From positions 1 to 64,000 of the forward strand of contig JANQJB010000017.1 of assembly GCA_028281865.1 (NCBI GenBank): DNA of 64,000 bases, read 5' to 3'. Origin of the DNA: Marinagarivorans sp. (GTDB lineage Bacteria; Pseudomonadota; Gammaproteobacteria; Pseudomonadales; Cellvibrionaceae). The notes under the pieces are model-generated. The model searched no databases, was not told the DNA's origin, and saw only the letters and a program-made list of their open reading frames with translations. Both the position numbers and the translations under genes were made by a program. How positions within the stretch are numbered: position 1 is the first letter of the stretch; each line of letters starts with the position of its first letter. Positions 15,849-24,424 of the stretch are shown here, piece by piece.

Positions 15849-16205
15849 TATCAATAACTAATTAGCACTCTCTGAATTGATGCAGAACTCTGTTCAACGT
15901 TGTTGGCGACTAGGGTTCCGAGTCTTTCCCCATTTATTCTTGCTTTAGTCGTTTCTCCGCTTAAAATACAAAGAACTATAATTTGCATTCAATCGATACA
16001 ATTCCACATAATAAGCGGAATCGATTACCTCATATATTTAATGTGTCAGAGCACTTTTTTCTTTTACCCCACTGCCATACGATGGACCCTTAGGCGAAGT
16101 CGAAAATTTGTGACCGTGGAAGATGAGTAGCGGCATCAATATCTGATTAGTCACTAACTTTGCATAAGACATACTAAATCTCGAGATTTCTTTGATTTAA
16201 AATTA
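15849..16205. other. 357-bp intergenic region
   Basis: A/T-rich spacer between the PEP-CTERM relic and a lipoprotein gene. It holds an imperfect inverted repeat (AATCGATACAATTCC near 15988 and GGAATCGATT near 16017). A 76-codon open frame at 15900-16130 has no ribosome-binding site or protein-like composition. No promoter could be assigned with confidence. Confidence 0.35.
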
Positions 16206-16838
16206 ATGGTAAAAATAAGATTGAATAGAGTAAATTTTTCGATTCATAAAAACCGGGTTGTCAACACTGCGCTTTTTATCGTTCTGACATGTTTTTCCAT
16301 CTCTTCATGTGGGATTAATTCTCCCGAACGCAGCTCTTTGACAAATCCATCTCCTGAGCGAACCAAAAAAAACGATGGGAATCTAAAAACAGAATTTGAG
16401 CAATCAGCAACTCCAGCCCAAGGTCTTCACAATAAAAACTCTTTAGACTGTGGAACCGAGTGGAAAACAGCTAATTTAACGCATTACGAATCTTATCCAG
16501 AGCCGGGGAGTGAGGAATGTATAAAATACAATGGCTGTTTCTGGGCCGGACAATTTGCAGGGCTCGAAGGCGTGCAGCCAGAATCTTGGGTTAAAACCAA
16601 TAATATTGCAGCAGTGCACTCTAAAGACTGGAGTCAACTAAAAGGCAAAACACTAAAAATTCGTCAAGGCAATTTAATTATTGATGTCATAGTTTATGAT
16701 TTATGTTCAGATGCTGATTGCAATGGATGCTGTACCGAGAATTTAGGAGGAGATGGCTATTTAGTCGATCTGGAAAAATACACAATGCAGCGTTTCGGCT
16801 CCGGTCAAGGTATTGTGCATTGGCAGGTATGCGACTAA
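16206..16838 (+). CDS. lipoprotein with double-psi-barrel (expansin/RlpA-like) domain
   Basis: The 210-residue product has an N-terminal signal with the lipobox ISSC (Cys about residue 35), a polar linker to about residue 80, and a ~125-residue C-terminal domain. That domain, LTHYESYPEPGSEEC...FAGLEGVQPESWVKTNNIAAVH, then VIVYDLCSDADCNGCC and ending in HWQVCD, follows the order of a double-psi beta-barrel of the barwin/expansin/RlpA type: an early Tyr, a central V-x-V-x-D-x-C segment with a Cys cluster, and a C-terminal WxxC. Such domains bind or loosen polysaccharides or peptidoglycan. The catalytic Asp could be that of VYDLC. The family assignment is by pattern only. Confidence 0.55.
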   Translation: MVKIRLNRVNFSIHKNRVVNTALFIVLTCFSISSCGINSPERSSLTNPSPERTKKNDGNLKTEFEQSATPAQGLHNKNSLDCGTEWKTANLTHYESYPEPGSEECIKYNGCFWAGQFAGLEGVQPESWVKTNNIAAVHSKDWSQLKGKTLKIRQGNLIIDVIVYDLCSDADCNGCCTENLGGDGYLVDLEKYTMQRFGSGQGIVHWQVCD

Positions 16839-16915
16839 CGCTGAATGACGAAATCAATTGGCCTATGTGTGCTTTATAAAACTCATTACGCGCCGCTACG
16901 AACTCGTAAAGCTCT

Positions 16916-17608
16916 ATGAACATTGACCTATATAAAAATATTCAGAAAATAGCAAAAATTGTTCACGAAAACCTTCGCGATTACATAAAGCGAACTTCAA
17001 CAGAAAGGACGATTGCAGAGAAAGCCATAGAACTTCTGGCTGAGAATGGTGTTACTGATACTTGGTATCACGGCGTACCGGCCTTTGTTTTATTAGGTAG
17101 CCGAAGCTGTATGTCGATATCAGGTAAAGACTATCGGCCTGCTGATGAGGAAGTAGGACAGACCAATCTTGTTACAGTTGACCTTAGCCCTATGATTGGG
17201 AATATATGGGGAGATTGTGCTAGATCGTATTTCGTAGAAAACGGCGTTTGTACTATAAATCCGTATCTCGAAGATTTTCAAGATGGGAAAAACGTGGAAC
17301 TTTCTCTGCATAACGCGATGAAAGATTTTGTAACGCCAAGTACATTATTCTCCGAGTTATTTGAATTTGGAAACCAGATAATTTTGGAGAAGGGTTACGA
17401 AAACCTAGACTTTCTTGGAAATCTAGGCCATAGCATTGAGATTGCCCCCTCGCATCGGCTTTTCATTGATAAAAACTGTCATGAACCTTTGGGAAGTGTA
17501 AATTTTTTTACTTTTGAACCTCATATTAGAAAAGCAGGAGGTAGATGGGGTTTTAAACATGAAAATATTTATTATTTCGACGATATCAATTCTGCTGTTG
17601 AGCTCTAA
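16916..17608 (+). CDS. M24-family metallopeptidase-like protein
   Basis: The 230-residue product corresponds to the catalytic half of the methionine aminopeptidase/Xaa-Pro dipeptidase fold. The five expected metal ligands can be assigned in order: Asp in VTVDLSPMIG, Asp in WGDCARSYF, His in NLGHSIE, Glu in FFTFEPHI and Glu in KHENIYYF. The N-terminal creatinase-type domain is absent, so it is shorter than Xaa-Pro peptidases and resembles the stand-alone M24 branch. The substrate is unknown; some such proteins have lost peptidase activity and act on small amidino compounds or bind other ligands. It begins 78 bases after the preceding lipoprotein stop. Confidence 0.75.
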   Translation: MNIDLYKNIQKIAKIVHENLRDYIKRTSTERTIAEKAIELLAENGVTDTWYHGVPAFVLLGSRSCMSISGKDYRPADEEVGQTNLVTVDLSPMIGNIWGDCARSYFVENGVCTINPYLEDFQDGKNVELSLHNAMKDFVTPSTLFSELFEFGNQIILEKGYENLDFLGNLGHSIEIAPSHRLFIDKNCHEPLGSVNFFTFEPHIRKAGGRWGFKHENIYYFDDINSAVEL

Positions 17609-17730
17609 CAAATCACTCCACCTCCAACGTGACCTCAATCAATATGCTTGAGTCTGAATTCACGTAACTTCGTACACTCCAATAAAAATCTACGATTCTA
17701 AGAGTCTAAACGTTAGAAAAGCGGCAACTT

Positions 17731-18462
17731 ATGCCAAGCACACCGAACGACCCAACAACCAAAGCCACGCTGGAGGCCAAGGGTTTGACGAAAGTCTACC
17801 GTAGCGGCGAGGTTGAAGTGCACGCGCTGCGTGGTGTTGATTTCGCGCTATACCGCCACGAGATGGTTGTGCTATTAGGCGCTTCGGGAAGCGGTAAATC
17901 TACCTTGTTAAATATTCTTGGTGGGCTCGACTTGCCTACTGATGGTAGTGTGCATTTTGAAGGAAAGGATTTTAGCGCCGCGGAAGATGGCGCGCTCACG
18001 CGCTTTAGACGCGATCATGTCGGTTTTGTATTCCAATTTTATAATTTAATTCCGAGCTTAACTGCCTATGAAAATGTTGCTTTAGTTACTGAAATTGCGC
18101 CCAATCCTATTCTCCCAGAAGAAGCCTTAAAACTCGTCAGCCTTGAGGGCAGGATGAATCACTTCCCCGCTCAATTATCGGGAGGTGAGCAGCAGCGTGT
18201 TGCAATTGCACGCGCTATCGCTAAACAGCCCGATATATTATTGTGCGACGAACCCACTGGTGCTCTGGACAAACAAACCGGTATTTTGGTTCTGGAAGCC
18301 ATCGAAAATATTAATCGCGAATTAGGCACAACGACGGTGGTGATAACGCACAACACCGTCGTGGGTGGCATGGCCGATCGCATTGTGCATATTTCTGATG
18401 GATTAATCGCAGGTATCGATATTAATAAATCACGCCTACCCGCTAAAGACTTAGATTGGTGA
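17731..18462 (+). CDS. ABC exporter ATPase (MacB/LolD type)
   Basis: A 243-residue ATPase with Walker [10 protein letters not shown] (about residues 51-59), Q-loop [16 protein letters not shown], signature [15 protein letters not shown], Walker [13 protein letters not shown] and H-loop VVITHN. The motif set and length match the MacB/LolD group that drives FtsX-like permeases by a mechanotransmission cycle rather than direct substrate transport. It is the first gene of a three-gene operon with an FtsX-type permease 24 bases downstream and a membrane-fusion protein after that. No outer-membrane channel gene is present, so a shared TolC is presumed. Confidence 0.9.
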   Translation: MPSTPNDPTTKATLEAKGLTKVYRSGEVEVHALRGVDFALYRHEMVVLLGASGSGKSTLLNILGGLDLPTDGSVHFEGKDFSAAEDGALTRFRRDHVGFVFQFYNLIPSLTAYENVALVTEIAPNPILPEEALKLVSLEGRMNHFPAQLSGGEQQRVAIARAIAKQPDILLCDEPTGALDKQTGILVLEAIENINRELGTTTVVITHNTVVGGMADRIVHISDGLIAGIDINKSRLPAKDLDW

Positions 18463-18486
18463 GGAAGGACTTGCGAGCGAATTAGA

Positions 18487-20862
18487 ATGGTCAGTGCACT
18501 TAATAAAAAATTGATTCGCGAATTATGGCGTTTGCGCGGACAAGTTGTGGCTATTGCGATGGTTATTGCGTGTGGTGTCGCCACACTTGTAATGGCGCTC
18601 TCTACAGTGGAAGCTCTGCAAGTCACAACTCAGGCTTATTACGATCGTTATCATTTTGGTGATGTATTTGCGACGGTAACGCGAGCGCCTGAACGTTTAA
18701 AACAAAAAATAGCAGAAATTCCTGGCGTGCAGGCAGTGCAAACACGTATTACACGCTACGCCACCGTTGATATAAAAAATTTTGAGGAGCCGGTTGTTGG
18801 TCTTGTAACTTCCATTCCAGAGTCCGGCCAGCCGCGGCTTAGCCAACTGGTTATTCGCTCAGGACGTTGGGTGAGTCCGGGGCGTGACGATGAAGTTATT
18901 TTAGCAGAGCCTTTTGCCGAAGCACACGGTTTAAAATTGGGTGATTCGCTTAGTGTAATAATGAATGGACACAAGCGTAGTTTTCAAATCGTCGGCATCG
19001 CGCTTTGTCCGGAATTTATTTATAACCTTGCGCCTGGTGCATTGATGCCTGACGACAAACGTTTTGGTGTTTTGTGGATGGGGCGCGAGGTATTGGCTGC
19101 CGCATTTGATCAAGATGAAGCTTTTAATGATGTCACGCTAAAACTACTGCATAACGTAGCGGTTGAACCTGTATTGGAGCGCTTGGATGTGTTGCTGGAA
19201 AAGTACGGCGGTACAGGTGCTATTGCACGGGCCGATCAAATATCCAATTGGTTTGTAATGAATGAAATTACGCAGCAACTTACTATGGCGCGAATACTGC
19301 CAACCATTTTTATCACTGTGGCAATTTTTCTAACCAATATGGTATTGGCCCGTTTAATTGCTACCGAGCGCAATGAAATCGGTTTACTAAAAGCTTTTGG
19401 TTACAGCAACTGGGAAATAGCGTGGCACTATATCAAGATGATGTTGGTTATTAGTGCTATTGGAGTTGGAATTGGTTCATTAATCGGTATGCTATTTGGG
19501 CGCATGAATACCGAAATGTACGCGACATTATTTCGTTTTCCTCTACTGATTTACCGCCCAAGTGCGGAGCCTTTTTTAATCGGCGGGATTCTAAGTACAA
19601 TTGCTGCGCTGGTCGGTGCATTAAGTTCCGTAAATAGCGCGGTTAAACTGCCTCCGGCTGAAGCCATGCAACCGCCGTCACCGCCCGTGTATCGCCACAG
19701 CATTTTTACTCACTCGCGTTTTATTCGCTGGCTCGATCAACCCACACGTATCGCGTTAAGACAAATTGGCCGTTTTCCCGTGCGATCTTTTTTTACCAGT
19801 GCTGGCATCGCACTCTCAGTAGGCTTGATGATTATGATCCTGCAATGGGACGACTCGCTTAACCACATGGCGCAAGTAAATTTTTATCAGGCTCAAAGGC
19901 AAAACGTTGTGGTAGGTTTGGTTGAGCCTCAGGCAACACGCAGTCTTCACGACTTTGAGCAACTGCCCGGAGTGATACGTGCGGAACCTATGCGTATGGT
20001 CGGCGCTGATTTTATCGCTAACAACATTACTCATCGCGGCGGTATAAATGGAATTAGGTCAGGTAAAGAAAATTTACTACAGCCGGTTTATGACGATATT
20101 AAACAGGAGATATTTTCGGTGCCCGAAAATGGTTTGGTTTTGAGTATGACGCTAGCGAAAAAACTTAAGTTAAATATCGGTGATAAGGTTTTGGTGGAAT
20201 TTCGCGAGGGGCGTCGCCCCAAATATTCTATCCCGGTAGTAGGAATTATCAAAACTTATATTGGCACACCTGCTTATATGAATCTCAGCGCACTAAATCG
20301 CTTGTTAAAAGAAAGACCACGCTTTTCACATGCAAATTTATTAGTCGACCGGAAAAAGGAAAACGAGTTATTTGCCGAACTGAAAAACACACCCAGAGTC
20401 AGCGCCGTTATGCTTAAGCAGGCAGCGATAGATTCGTTTTATGACATACTTGTAAAGCATTTAATGGTGTTTATTTCTATGTTTACTGGATTGGCATTTA
20501 TTTTAGGTTTTGGTGTTGCTTATAACAGCACTCGTATATCTCTTTCAGAACGCGGTAGAGAGCTAGCGACTTTACGCGTATTAGGCTTTTCGCGCGGAGA
20601 AATTTCTTACGTTCTGCTGTGCGAGGTTGCGATATTAATTTTACTTGGCTTGCCCCTAGGTTGTTTAGTCGGTTGGGGCTTGTCTTGGTCGATGACGAAT
20701 GCGTTTGGCACCGAATTGTTTCGTGTACCGCAATTGGTGGAAGCGAGCACCTATGGTGCGGCTGCGGTAACCATTATTCTTTCTACCATATTTTCCGCCG
20801 CATTGGTGCGCCGAAAGCTCGATAAATTAGATTTAATTCGTGTTTTAAAAACACGTGAATAG
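18487..20862 (+). CDS. ABC exporter permease with two FtsX domains
   Basis: The 791-residue product has a first membrane helix near residues 14-36, a large MacB-like periplasmic domain, an FtsX core around residues 260-390 (TIFITVAIFLTNMVLARLIA then three further helices), another periplasmic domain preceded by a helix near residue 430, and a second FtsX core around residues 655-785. This duplicated layout is typical of the DevC-related and large lipoprotein or peptide exporters. It works with the ATPase upstream and the membrane-fusion protein downstream. The substrate is not evident from sequence. Confidence 0.88.
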   Translation: MVSALNKKLIRELWRLRGQVVAIAMVIACGVATLVMALSTVEALQVTTQAYYDRYHFGDVFATVTRAPERLKQKIAEIPGVQAVQTRITRYATVDIKNFEEPVVGLVTSIPESGQPRLSQLVIRSGRWVSPGRDDEVILAEPFAEAHGLKLGDSLSVIMNGHKRSFQIVGIALCPEFIYNLAPGALMPDDKRFGVLWMGREVLAAAFDQDEAFNDVTLKLLHNVAVEPVLERLDVLLEKYGGTGAIARADQISNWFVMNEITQQLTMARILPTIFITVAIFLTNMVLARLIATERNEIGLLKAFGYSNWEIAWHYIKMMLVISAIGVGIGSLIGMLFGRMNTEMYATLFRFPLLIYRPSAEPFLIGGILSTIAALVGALSSVNSAVKLPPAEAMQPPSPPVYRHSIFTHSRFIRWLDQPTRIALRQIGRFPVRSFFTSAGIALSVGLMIMILQWDDSLNHMAQVNFYQAQRQNVVVGLVEPQATRSLHDFEQLPGVIRAEPMRMVGADFIANNITHRGGINGIRSGKENLLQPVYDDIKQEIFSVPENGLVLSMTLAKKLKLNIGDKVLVEFREGRRPKYSIPVVGIIKTYIGTPAYMNLSALNRLLKERPRFSHANLLVDRKKENELFAELKNTPRVSAVMLKQAAIDSFYDILVKHLMVFISMFTGLAFILGFGVAYNSTRISLSERGRELATLRVLGFSRGEISYVLLCEVAILILLGLPLGCLVGWGLSWSMTNAFGTELFRVPQLVEASTYGAAAVTIILSTIFSAALVRRKLDKLDLIRVLKTRE

Positions 20863-20876
20863 TAGAGATTATTAAT

Positions 20877-22079
20877 ATGAAAACACAACAGCGTCGTTTA
20901 CTATTCTGGGGTGGGATTAGCATAGTGCTTGTTGTAATCCTAGCCTTTTCATTTTCTCCAAAACCTGTAGTCGTTGATTTATATGAAGTTAAACAAGGTT
21001 TGCTACAAGTTACCATTAGCGATGAAGCTAAAACGCGAGTGCACGATATTTATACATTATCGGCACCGATATCAGGACAGCTAAAACGCATTGATGCAGA
21101 AGTGGGCGACCCGGTTCTTATCTCCAAGACAATTGTTGCGCAAATAGAACCGGTCGATTCAGAATTCCTCGACCCGCGTACTGAAGCACAGGTAAAAGCC
21201 GATATTCAAACTGCTGAATCGGCAGAGTCCGTCGCCAAAGCGGTATTGACTGAAGCAGAGGTAGAGCTGGACTTCGCGTTAAAAGAATTGAAGCGAGCGC
21301 GGGAGTTGCGCTTAAGCAATAACGTATCCAAGCGTGAACTGGAAAACACAGAACGTGCTTACAAAGCGCGTCGCGCAGCTTTGGCAACTGCTCAAGCATC
21401 ATTGCAAATGCGACAATACCAACTTAAACGCGTTAAAGCTCAACTGCTCTCGCCAACAAAATTAAAAGAATCCAAGCCTGACTGCGAATGTTTAGATATT
21501 ACTGCACCTGTAGACGGTAATGTATTAAAAATATTAAACAAAAGTGAAGGTGTTGTCAGTGCAGGTACGCCATTGGTGCAAATAGGAAATCCTAAAAATT
21601 TAGAAATCGTTGTGGAATTACTTTCTTCTGATGCCGTGCAGGTAGCAGCTGGTCAACGAGTGATAATTGAAAACTGGGGTGGTGCAGAAGCGCTGGAGGG
21701 CATTGTTACACTTGTTGAACCGATCGGTTTTACTAAAGTCTCCGCGCTCGGGATCGAAGAGCAACGCGTAAACGTTATCGTAAATTTCACTAGCCCGCAA
21801 ACTGTATGGTCGCGTTTAGGTCATGGTTATCAAGTTGATGTTAAGGTTGTTTTATGGGAAGGGGAGGTCCTCAAAGTACCGACTACGGCTTTATTTCGGG
21901 ATGGGGAACAGTGGGCGGTTTATGTTGAAAAAAATAATAAAGTTGAAAAAAGAGAAATTAAAATTGGCCGCAAAAATTCCTTCGAGGTTGAGTTAGTTGA
22001 TGGAGTAATGGGAGGCGAAAGAATAATATTGCATCCAAGTAATAAGGTTGTTGAAGGTGTTGAAATTGTATCGCGCTAA
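20877..22079 (+). CDS. HlyD/MacA-like membrane-fusion protein
   Basis: The 400-residue product has one N-terminal anchor (residues ~8-26), then the usual adaptor-protein order: a first lipoyl half (ISGQLKRIDAEVGDPV), an alpha-helical hairpin of ~110 residues rich in Ala, Glu and Arg (about residues 95-190), a second lipoyl half (APVDGNVLKILNKSEGVV), a beta-barrel (VEIVVELLSSDAVQV-like) and a C-terminal membrane-proximal domain ending in KVVEGVEIVSR. It bridges the inner-membrane ABC exporter to an outer-membrane channel. It begins 14 bases after the permease stop, so the three genes form one operon. Confidence 0.88.
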   Translation: MKTQQRRLLFWGGISIVLVVILAFSFSPKPVVVDLYEVKQGLLQVTISDEAKTRVHDIYTLSAPISGQLKRIDAEVGDPVLISKTIVAQIEPVDSEFLDPRTEAQVKADIQTAESAESVAKAVLTEAEVELDFALKELKRARELRLSNNVSKRELENTERAYKARRAALATAQASLQMRQYQLKRVKAQLLSPTKLKESKPDCECLDITAPVDGNVLKILNKSEGVVSAGTPLVQIGNPKNLEIVVELLSSDAVQVAAGQRVIIENWGGAEALEGIVTLVEPIGFTKVSALGIEEQRVNVIVNFTSPQTVWSRLGHGYQVDVKVVLWEGEVLKVPTTALFRDGEQWAVYVEKNNKVEKREIKIGRKNSFEVELVDGVMGGERIILHPSNKVVEGVEIVSR

Positions 22080-22273
22080 CGATGGGTTTCAAACACTTAC
22101 ACTTATATGCGTTTGTTTTTTGGAGGCTCAGGCACAAAACAAGAACGGTTACTATTGGTTGCGATGTGAACACTTGTTCTCAATTGTGAAAGGTAGTAAA
22201 TCTTTTTAAACTGAAGGAATAATATATTACAATCAGGCTCCGTATCTTCTTTGGCCGTCAACTCCAATTAGCA

Positions 22274-22729
22274 ATGAACATTAAGATAGCAAGAATCGAC
22301 GATGCAGACGCAATTCGAGAATTGATAATCGAGGCTGCTACGGATTGTAAAACAGTTGATTTTGATGACCATGGATGGAAAACTTTCGTTTCGGCAAATA
22401 ATATTGAATTGACAAAAAATCGAATTAAGAATCCTAGATATTTTATGCTTTGTTGTTGGTTACAAAATCAACTTGTTGGTGTAATTACGATCTGCGATGA
22501 TGAAAAAATCGATCAACTTTTTGTCAAGAAAGAGAATAGAGGGCAGGGCATAGCGAGAAAATTATGGGAAGAGTTTTGTAGAGTTAAGAGCGTCTCTGGT
22601 AAAGAATATTGGGTCAGGTCCTCGACAATGGCTGTTCCTGTATACGAGAGCTTTGGCTTTCGGGTGGAGAAGTGCGATCAAATTTTAAATGGTATTAAAT
22701 TCACTCATTTGGTAAGGCGTGATTTGTAA
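22274..22729 (+). CDS. GNAT-family N-acetyltransferase
   Basis: The 151-residue product shows the GNAT core: an N-terminal strand-helix IKIARIDDADAIRELI, a central strand LVGVITICDD, the acetyl-CoA pyrophosphate loop in ENRGQGIARKLWEEF (R/Q-x-x-G-x-G/A pattern), and a late VPVYESFGFRVEK segment typical of motif B. The substrate cannot be predicted. It is monocistronic, with a ~195-bp leader upstream lacking clear signals, and its low GC stands out from the export operon just before it. Confidence 0.85.
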   Translation: MNIKIARIDDADAIRELIIEAATDCKTVDFDDHGWKTFVSANNIELTKNRIKNPRYFMLCCWLQNQLVGVITICDDEKIDQLFVKKENRGQGIARKLWEEFCRVKSVSGKEYWVRSSTMAVPVYESFGFRVEKCDQILNGIKFTHLVRRDL

Positions 22730-22964
22730 GCTCGTAATCACTGTCCTGCATCAACGCAATTCAATCTACTATTACAATTTAGCTATTAGCGAACCTTGTG
22801 TAATTAAAAGTATGGAATCTTAATCTAAAACAGGCATAATTGAGATTATTGCACTATTGCAGAGCAGTCTTTCATCCTGAGTTGTATTGAACTCAGCAAT
22901 AATTAAATGGCATCGCTCTTTTTTTTGACAGTCTTACATTCGACAAATCTTGGAGAGTTAAATA

Positions 22965-23315
22965 ATGATTTTTTGGAGAAAATTTATAATAGCAATTAGC
23001 ATATCATTAACCAACCCGATTTATGCAGGAGGTCTCGTTAATGATGCTTATGTACTTGAAGTTGTCGCTAATATATCTGGTTGGGGTATTATCAAATTTG
23101 ACAAGCCAACGGGTTTTGACTGCCCAAACGGTCATGATACGACATCTAGAGAGTCATTGGTGTTTGATTTAAATAAAGCTGGTGGACAAGCAGCTTATTC
23201 AGCTGCTCTCACTGCAAAAGTAGCAAGAGTTAAGGTATCGGCAGCGGGAACTGGTGTTTGTGCATTAATGGGCGATATGGAAGACGGCGCTTATCTAAAG
23301 CTAGAACAAATGTAA
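22965..23315 (+). CDS. small secreted protein, unknown
   Basis: A 116-residue protein with a signal peptide (residues 1-~21, cut after IYA) and a mature part of ~95 residues containing two Cys (DCPNG and GVCALM) likely to form a disulfide. An alternating hydrophobic pattern (VLEVVANISGWGIIKF, TAKVARVKVSAAG) suggests a small beta barrel or sandwich. GGAG lies 8-9 bases before the start. No family is recognised; it is encoded alone after a 235-bp spacer. Confidence 0.6.
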   Translation: MIFWRKFIIAISISLTNPIYAGGLVNDAYVLEVVANISGWGIIKFDKPTGFDCPNGHDTTSRESLVFDLNKAGGQAAYSAALTAKVARVKVSAAGTGVCALMGDMEDGAYLKLEQM

Positions 23316-23403
23316 AAAGCCGTTTAATTTTATGCTACCTGCGTCGCGCAAACTGTAGGAGCTTAGGTGAAAAGAAAGTACTAGACTGATAGAGAAATGT
23401 TTT

Positions 23404-24162
23404 TTATTTTTTATTTTTAGCACTAAGAAACGCTTGCGCAATTTGACGAAATTCCTCTGTTTGCAGCGACTGCGCAAATATACTCAGTTCTTCCTCCATT
23501 GCTGACTGCAATGGTGCCTGTTGGGTCTTTTTAAGAAGCCGTTTGGTGTTGATCAGGGCTTTCAAAGGTTTATTTGTCAAACTATCCGAGACCTCTATTG
23601 CTTTGGCAAGCGGGTCATCACATATAGCATTGACTAAGCCTAGATCCTGGGCCTCGACGCTGTTGATGGCTTGCCCCAACATCAGCATTTCATTAGCTTT
23701 TGCACGCCCAATAAGTTGGGGCAAAAGTAAAGAGGCACCAAATTCTGGGCATAAAGCCAAATCTATAAATGGCAGTAAACAGTGTATTTGAGGGGAGGCG
23801 TAGACAAAATCGCAGTGCAATAGCAAAGTTGTACCAATGCCTACGGCAGTACCATGCACGGCTGCGATCAGGGGTTTTTCAAATGCTGCAACCGTTTGCA
23901 AGAATGCCCAAACTGCACTGGCAGTAGGGTCTTCGAAACTAGCCTCAAGAAAGTCATTAATATCGTTACCTGCAGAGAAACAGTCTCCCGTCCCGGCAAA
24001 TATCACGCAAACAATTTCATCGTCCGTGCTCGCCTCGCGCAAGACCTTTGTAAGTGTTTCATACATTGTAAGGTTGATTGCATTTTTACACTCGGGACGA
24101 TTAAAAGTGAGCAGAATATGGCGCTTCTTGCGTTCTACGATCAGGTCTGAATTATTTGTCAT
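23404..24162 (-). CDS. enoyl-CoA hydratase/isomerase family protein
   Basis: The frame is open to 24237, but the ATG at 24162 has GGGG five bases upstream and starts where family members usually do (MTNNSDLIVERKKRHILLTF), so it is preferred (252 residues). Crotonase-fold features include LLTFNRPECKNAIN, the oxyanion-hole segments AGTGDCFSAGNDINDF and AAVHGTAVGIGTTLLLHCDFVYA, and FIDLALCPEFGASLLLPQLIG. The second catalytic Glu region reads PEFGAS, as in Delta3-Delta2 enoyl-CoA isomerases (PECI/ECI2-like), so isomerase activity is at least as likely as hydratase. It is transcribed alone. Confidence 0.85.
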   Translation of the reverse strand: MTNNSDLIVERKKRHILLTFNRPECKNAINLTMYETLTKVLREASTDDEIVCVIFAGTGDCFSAGNDINDFLEASFEDPTASAVWAFLQTVAAFEKPLIAAVHGTAVGIGTTLLLHCDFVYASPQIHCLLPFIDLALCPEFGASLLLPQLIGRAKANEMLMLGQAINSVEAQDLGLVNAICDDPLAKAIEVSDSLTNKPLKALINTKRLLKKTQQAPLQSAMEEELSIFAQSLQTEEFRQIAQAFLSAKNKK

Positions 24163-24344
24163 TTGTGCCCCATATGCCGACGACAATTGCAACACATTCA
24201 TGCTGCCATAATTGGTTGGCCTAAAAATATAACTCAAGGAATCTGGATTTACGATCGATAATGTTACTCAGCTTTCCTACCATTATGTAAGCGGCTGCTC
24301 CGGTAGCTACCCAATGGTAACTTGGGTAAATACAATCAATTAAT

Positions 24345-24373
24345 CTGGATCCCGTGTCAAGCACGGGATGACG
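24345..24373. repeat. REP-like palindromic motif, copy 2
   Basis: The same 29 bases as at 11-39, with core CCCGTGTCAAGCACGGG. Located between two minus-strand genes, downstream of the M16 peptidase... upstream of the enoyl-CoA hydratase in transcription order. It could act as a weak hairpin in the spacer. Confidence 0.7.
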
Positions 24374-24424
24374 ATGGTAGCAAACCTTTTTTTCTCCCTT
24401 CTTGATCGAATTAACTTAACCTGT

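Noticed and set aside
15988-16026. Inverted repeat AATCGAT...ATTCC / GGAATCGATT as an IS end or terminator
   Set aside because: No transposase, no T-run and an unequal left arm; likely incidental.
15900-16130. 76-codon open frame in the spacer after the PEP-CTERM relic
   Set aside because: No ribosome-binding site, implausible composition and no recognisable motif.
16830-16915. TAACGCTGAATGACG after the double-psi lipoprotein gene as an attC site
   Set aside because: No matching GTTRRRY right half and no pairing arms were found.
22877-22897. CTGAGTT...AACTCAG hairpin before the small secreted protein gene as a terminator
   Set aside because: No U-run follows and the stem is short; could be chance.
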